Assembly: GCA_035550055.1 (NCBI GenBank)
Contig: DASZRO010000073.1
Span: 1 to 32,877, forward strand
Reading direction: 5' to 3'
From: Mycobacteriales bacterium
GTDB taxonomy: Bacteria; Actinomycetota; Actinomycetes; JAFAQI01
Length of the DNA stretch: 32,877 nucleotides
In this document: piece by piece, positions 31,339 through 32,877 of the stretch
Numbering within the stretch: position 1 is the first letter of the stretch
How the letters are laid out: every line of letters starts with the position of its first letter
The notes under the pieces: generated by a model
The model's input: only the letters and a program-made list of their open reading frames with translations
What the model was told of the DNA's origin: nothing
Database searches by the model: none
Position numbers and translations under genes: made by a program

Positions 31339-32193
31339 ATGAGCCCTGGAACGGCGGTGCTGCTGGCCGCGATCCCGATGTTCGTGATCCTGCTCGCGGT
31401 CGAGGCGCTGTCCTTCCGGTTCGACCCGGACGAGGACATGCGGGGCTACTACTGGCGCGACAGTGTGGCGAGCGTGTCGATGGGCTTCGGGTTCCTGGTC
31501 ATCGAAGTCGGCTGGAAGATCGTGTCGCTCGCGGCGTACGTCGGGGTCTACGAGCTGACGCCACTGCGGTTGTCGCCGCACGACTGGTGGACCTGGGTCG
31601 CGCTCTTCTTCGCCGACGACTTCGTCTACTACTGGTATCACCGGGCGCACCACGAGATCCGCGTGTTGTGGGCCAGCCACGTGGTCCATCACTCGAGCGA
31701 GCGCTACAACCTCTCGACGGCGCTGCGCCAGACCTGGACCCCGTTCACGGTGGTCCCGTTCTACGTGCCGCTCGCCGCGATCGGCATCCCGCCGTGGATG
31801 ATCCTGCTCGAGCAGTCGGTCAGCCTAATCTACCAGTTCTGGATCCACACCGAGCGGATCGGCAAGCTCCCGCGCTGGTTCGAGTACGTCTGGAACACCC
31901 CGTCGCACCACCGGGTGCACCACGGCTCCAACGCGGCCTACCTCGACCGCAACTACGGCGGCATCCTGATCATTTGGGACCGGCTGTTCGCCACCTTCAC
32001 CGCCGAAGCCGAGCGGGTCCGTTACGGGCTGACCAAGAACATCTCGACCTACAACCCACTGCGGGTCGCCTTCCACGAGTACGCCGCGATCTGGTCTGAC
32101 GTCGCCGGCGCCCGGCGGCTGCGCGACCGGCTTGCACACCTCACCCGCGGACCGGGGTGGGCACCGGCACACGTCGAGCTCGCCGTCCGATGA
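31339..32193 (+). CDS. Sterol desaturase / fatty acid hydroxylase superfamily protein
   Basis: A 284-residue integral membrane di-iron enzyme. Hydrophobic segments lie at about 5-22, 46-70, 84-98 and 131-168. The histidine clusters are complete: HRAHH (101-105), HVVHH (114-118), HTER (about 170) and HHRVHH (190-195), as needed for a di-iron site. The superfamily hydroxylates or desaturates fatty acids, sterols and carotenoids; the substrate here is unknown. The ATG at 31339 fits the leaderless promoter. The stop overlaps the gntR ATG (ATGA). The FadR-type neighbour suggests control by fatty acyl-CoA. Confidence 0.93.
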   Translation: MSPGTAVLLAAIPMFVILLAVEALSFRFDPDEDMRGYYWRDSVASVSMGFGFLVIEVGWKIVSLAAYVGVYELTPLRLSPHDWWTWVALFFADDFVYYWYHRAHHEIRVLWASHVVHHSSERYNLSTALRQTWTPFTVVPFYVPLAAIGIPPWMILLEQSVSLIYQFWIHTERIGKLPRWFEYVWNTPSHHRVHHGSNAAYLDRNYGGILIIWDRLFATFTAEAERVRYGLTKNISTYNPLRVAFHEYAAIWSDVAGARRLRDRLAHLTRGPGWAPAHVELAVR

Positions 32194-32877
32194 CCGCCTC
32201 TGGCGGTGCCGTCGTGTTCGCGCCGGTCGCGCGGGCGTCGGTGTCCGACGACGTCTACCGGCAGCTCAGAGACGCGATCGTCGGGGGAGCGGTCGAAGGC
32301 GGCTCGCCACTGGCCGGGGAGCGGGCCCTCGCGGAGCAGTTCGGCGTCAACCGCCACGCGGTCCGCGAAGCGATCCGCCGACTCGAGCAGGCGAAGCTGG
32401 TCGAGGTCAGCCACGGTGGTGCGACCCGGGTACTCGACTGGCGCACCAGCGCCGGGCTCGAGCTCCTGGCCGAGCTCGGCGCCTCCGGCGACGTCACCCC
32501 CGCGGAGCTGATCAGGTCCGTGGTCGAGATGCGGCTGGCGGTCGGGGTCGATGCCGCGAGGCTGGCCGCCCGACGCATCTCCAAGCCTGCCGCCGACGAG
32601 CTCCTGCGCCACGTCAGCGACCTGCAGGAGCGTGACCCGGCGCCAGAGGTCGGCGAGCTCGCCGTCGCCTACGACGCGCTGTGGCGGCTGATCGTCGCGG
32701 CCTCCGGGAACATCGCCTACCAGCTCGCCGACAACTCGCTGGTCGAGGCGTTGCAGCGGATGCCCGAGCTGGCGCTTGCGCTCTCCGAGCCGGAGATCAC
32801 CGACCTGGCGACGCAACGTGAGCTGGTCGCCGCGATCGCTGCTGGCTCGCAGGACGAGGCGGTGCGACTGGCGACGA
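32190..32877 (+). CDS. FadR/GntR family transcriptional regulator (partial, runs off the window)
   Basis: At least 229 residues are present and the C-terminus is outside the window. The winged helix-turn-helix spans about 17-85 (DDVYRQLRDAIVGG, GERALAEQFGVNRHAVREAI), typical of the GntR family. The C-terminal helical FCD-like domain follows from about 100. The family metal-binding D..FH position reads AYDALWRLIVAASGN, without the histidine, as in acyl-CoA-binding FadR rather than metal-binding members. It is coupled to the desaturase by ATGA overlap. A matching palindrome lies at the head of the operon. Confidence 0.92.
   Translation, partial: MTASGGAVVFAPVARASVSDDVYRQLRDAIVGGAVEGGSPLAGERALAEQFGVNRHAVREAIRRLEQAKLVEVSHGGATRVLDWRTSAGLELLAELGASGDVTPAELIRSVVEMRLAVGVDAARLAARRISKPAADELLRHVSDLQERDPAPEVGELAVAYDALWRLIVAASGNIAYQLADNSLVEALQRMPELALALSEPEITDLATQRELVAAIAAGSQDEAVRLAT

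Overview
The window is a dense, high-GC stretch of actinobacterial core chromosome with strongly GC-biased third codon positions. It is almost certainly from a high-GC actinomycete. The evidence is the gene order (rpoA-rplQ-truA; rplM-rpsI-glmM; glmS-acpS-nnrDE-alr; tsaE-tsaB-rimI-tsaD; groES-groEL; a bldM-type regulator; guaB-guaB3; guaA), the actinobacterial families DUF5319, DUF6295 and SigE-type ECF factors, and the very frequent GTG starts. A BldM-like regulator and a streptomycete-like gene order point to a relative of the morphologically complex lineages. The genus cannot be named from sequence alone.

Layout. 1-3197: end of the ribosomal alpha operon (rpoA, rplQ, truA) with a truncated globin attached by a stop/start overlap. 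3187-4362: a divergent pair, a small protein with two HTH-like repeats and a PaiB-type FMN-binding protein. 4359-7972: the rplM promoter, rplM-rpsI, glmM and a secreted GH3 hydrolase. 7983-9483: a DUF2461 gene converging on an ECF sigma/membrane-protein pair. 9561-19080: glmS, acpS, nnrDE, alr, an alpha/beta hydrolase, a family-4 uracil-DNA glycosylase and the tRNA t6A genes tsaE, tsaB and tsaD with rimI, interrupted by an opposite-strand DinB-type gene. 19077-21158: a membrane-anchored propeller-like protein, a dienelactone hydrolase and a DUF6295 protein. 21165-24250: groES and groEL, each with its own CIRCE operator and separated by a strong terminator, followed by a helical-repeat protein. 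24336-28642: bldM-like regulator, DUF5319, guaB, guaB3 and a DsbA-family protein. 28714-30529: guaA and a small membrane protein. 30559-end: trmB divergent from a sterol-desaturase-family gene and a FadR/GntR regulator that runs off the window.

How the genes work together. Most are housekeeping: transcription and ribosome parts, UDP-GlcNAc synthesis (glmS, glmM), D-alanine supply, holo-ACP formation, NAD(P)HX repair, t6A tRNA modification, GMP synthesis and protein folding. Many are coupled by 1-4 nt stop/start overlaps. No rRNA, tRNA, CRISPR array, insertion sequence or phage gene was seen. The longest gap without a coding region is about 130 nt, upstream of groES, and it is filled by a promoter and CIRCE.

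The least ordinary content is regulatory. A series of genes carries a TANNNT -10 element 6-7 nt before the start codon, the signature of leaderless transcripts. Two divergent gene pairs use back-to-back promoters of this kind. A 15-bp FadR-type palindrome lies at the -35 regions of the trmB/desaturase divergent promoter. The rpoA-rplQ gap can form a long RNA hairpin. I did not find a clear new multi-gene system of the defence or mobile type.
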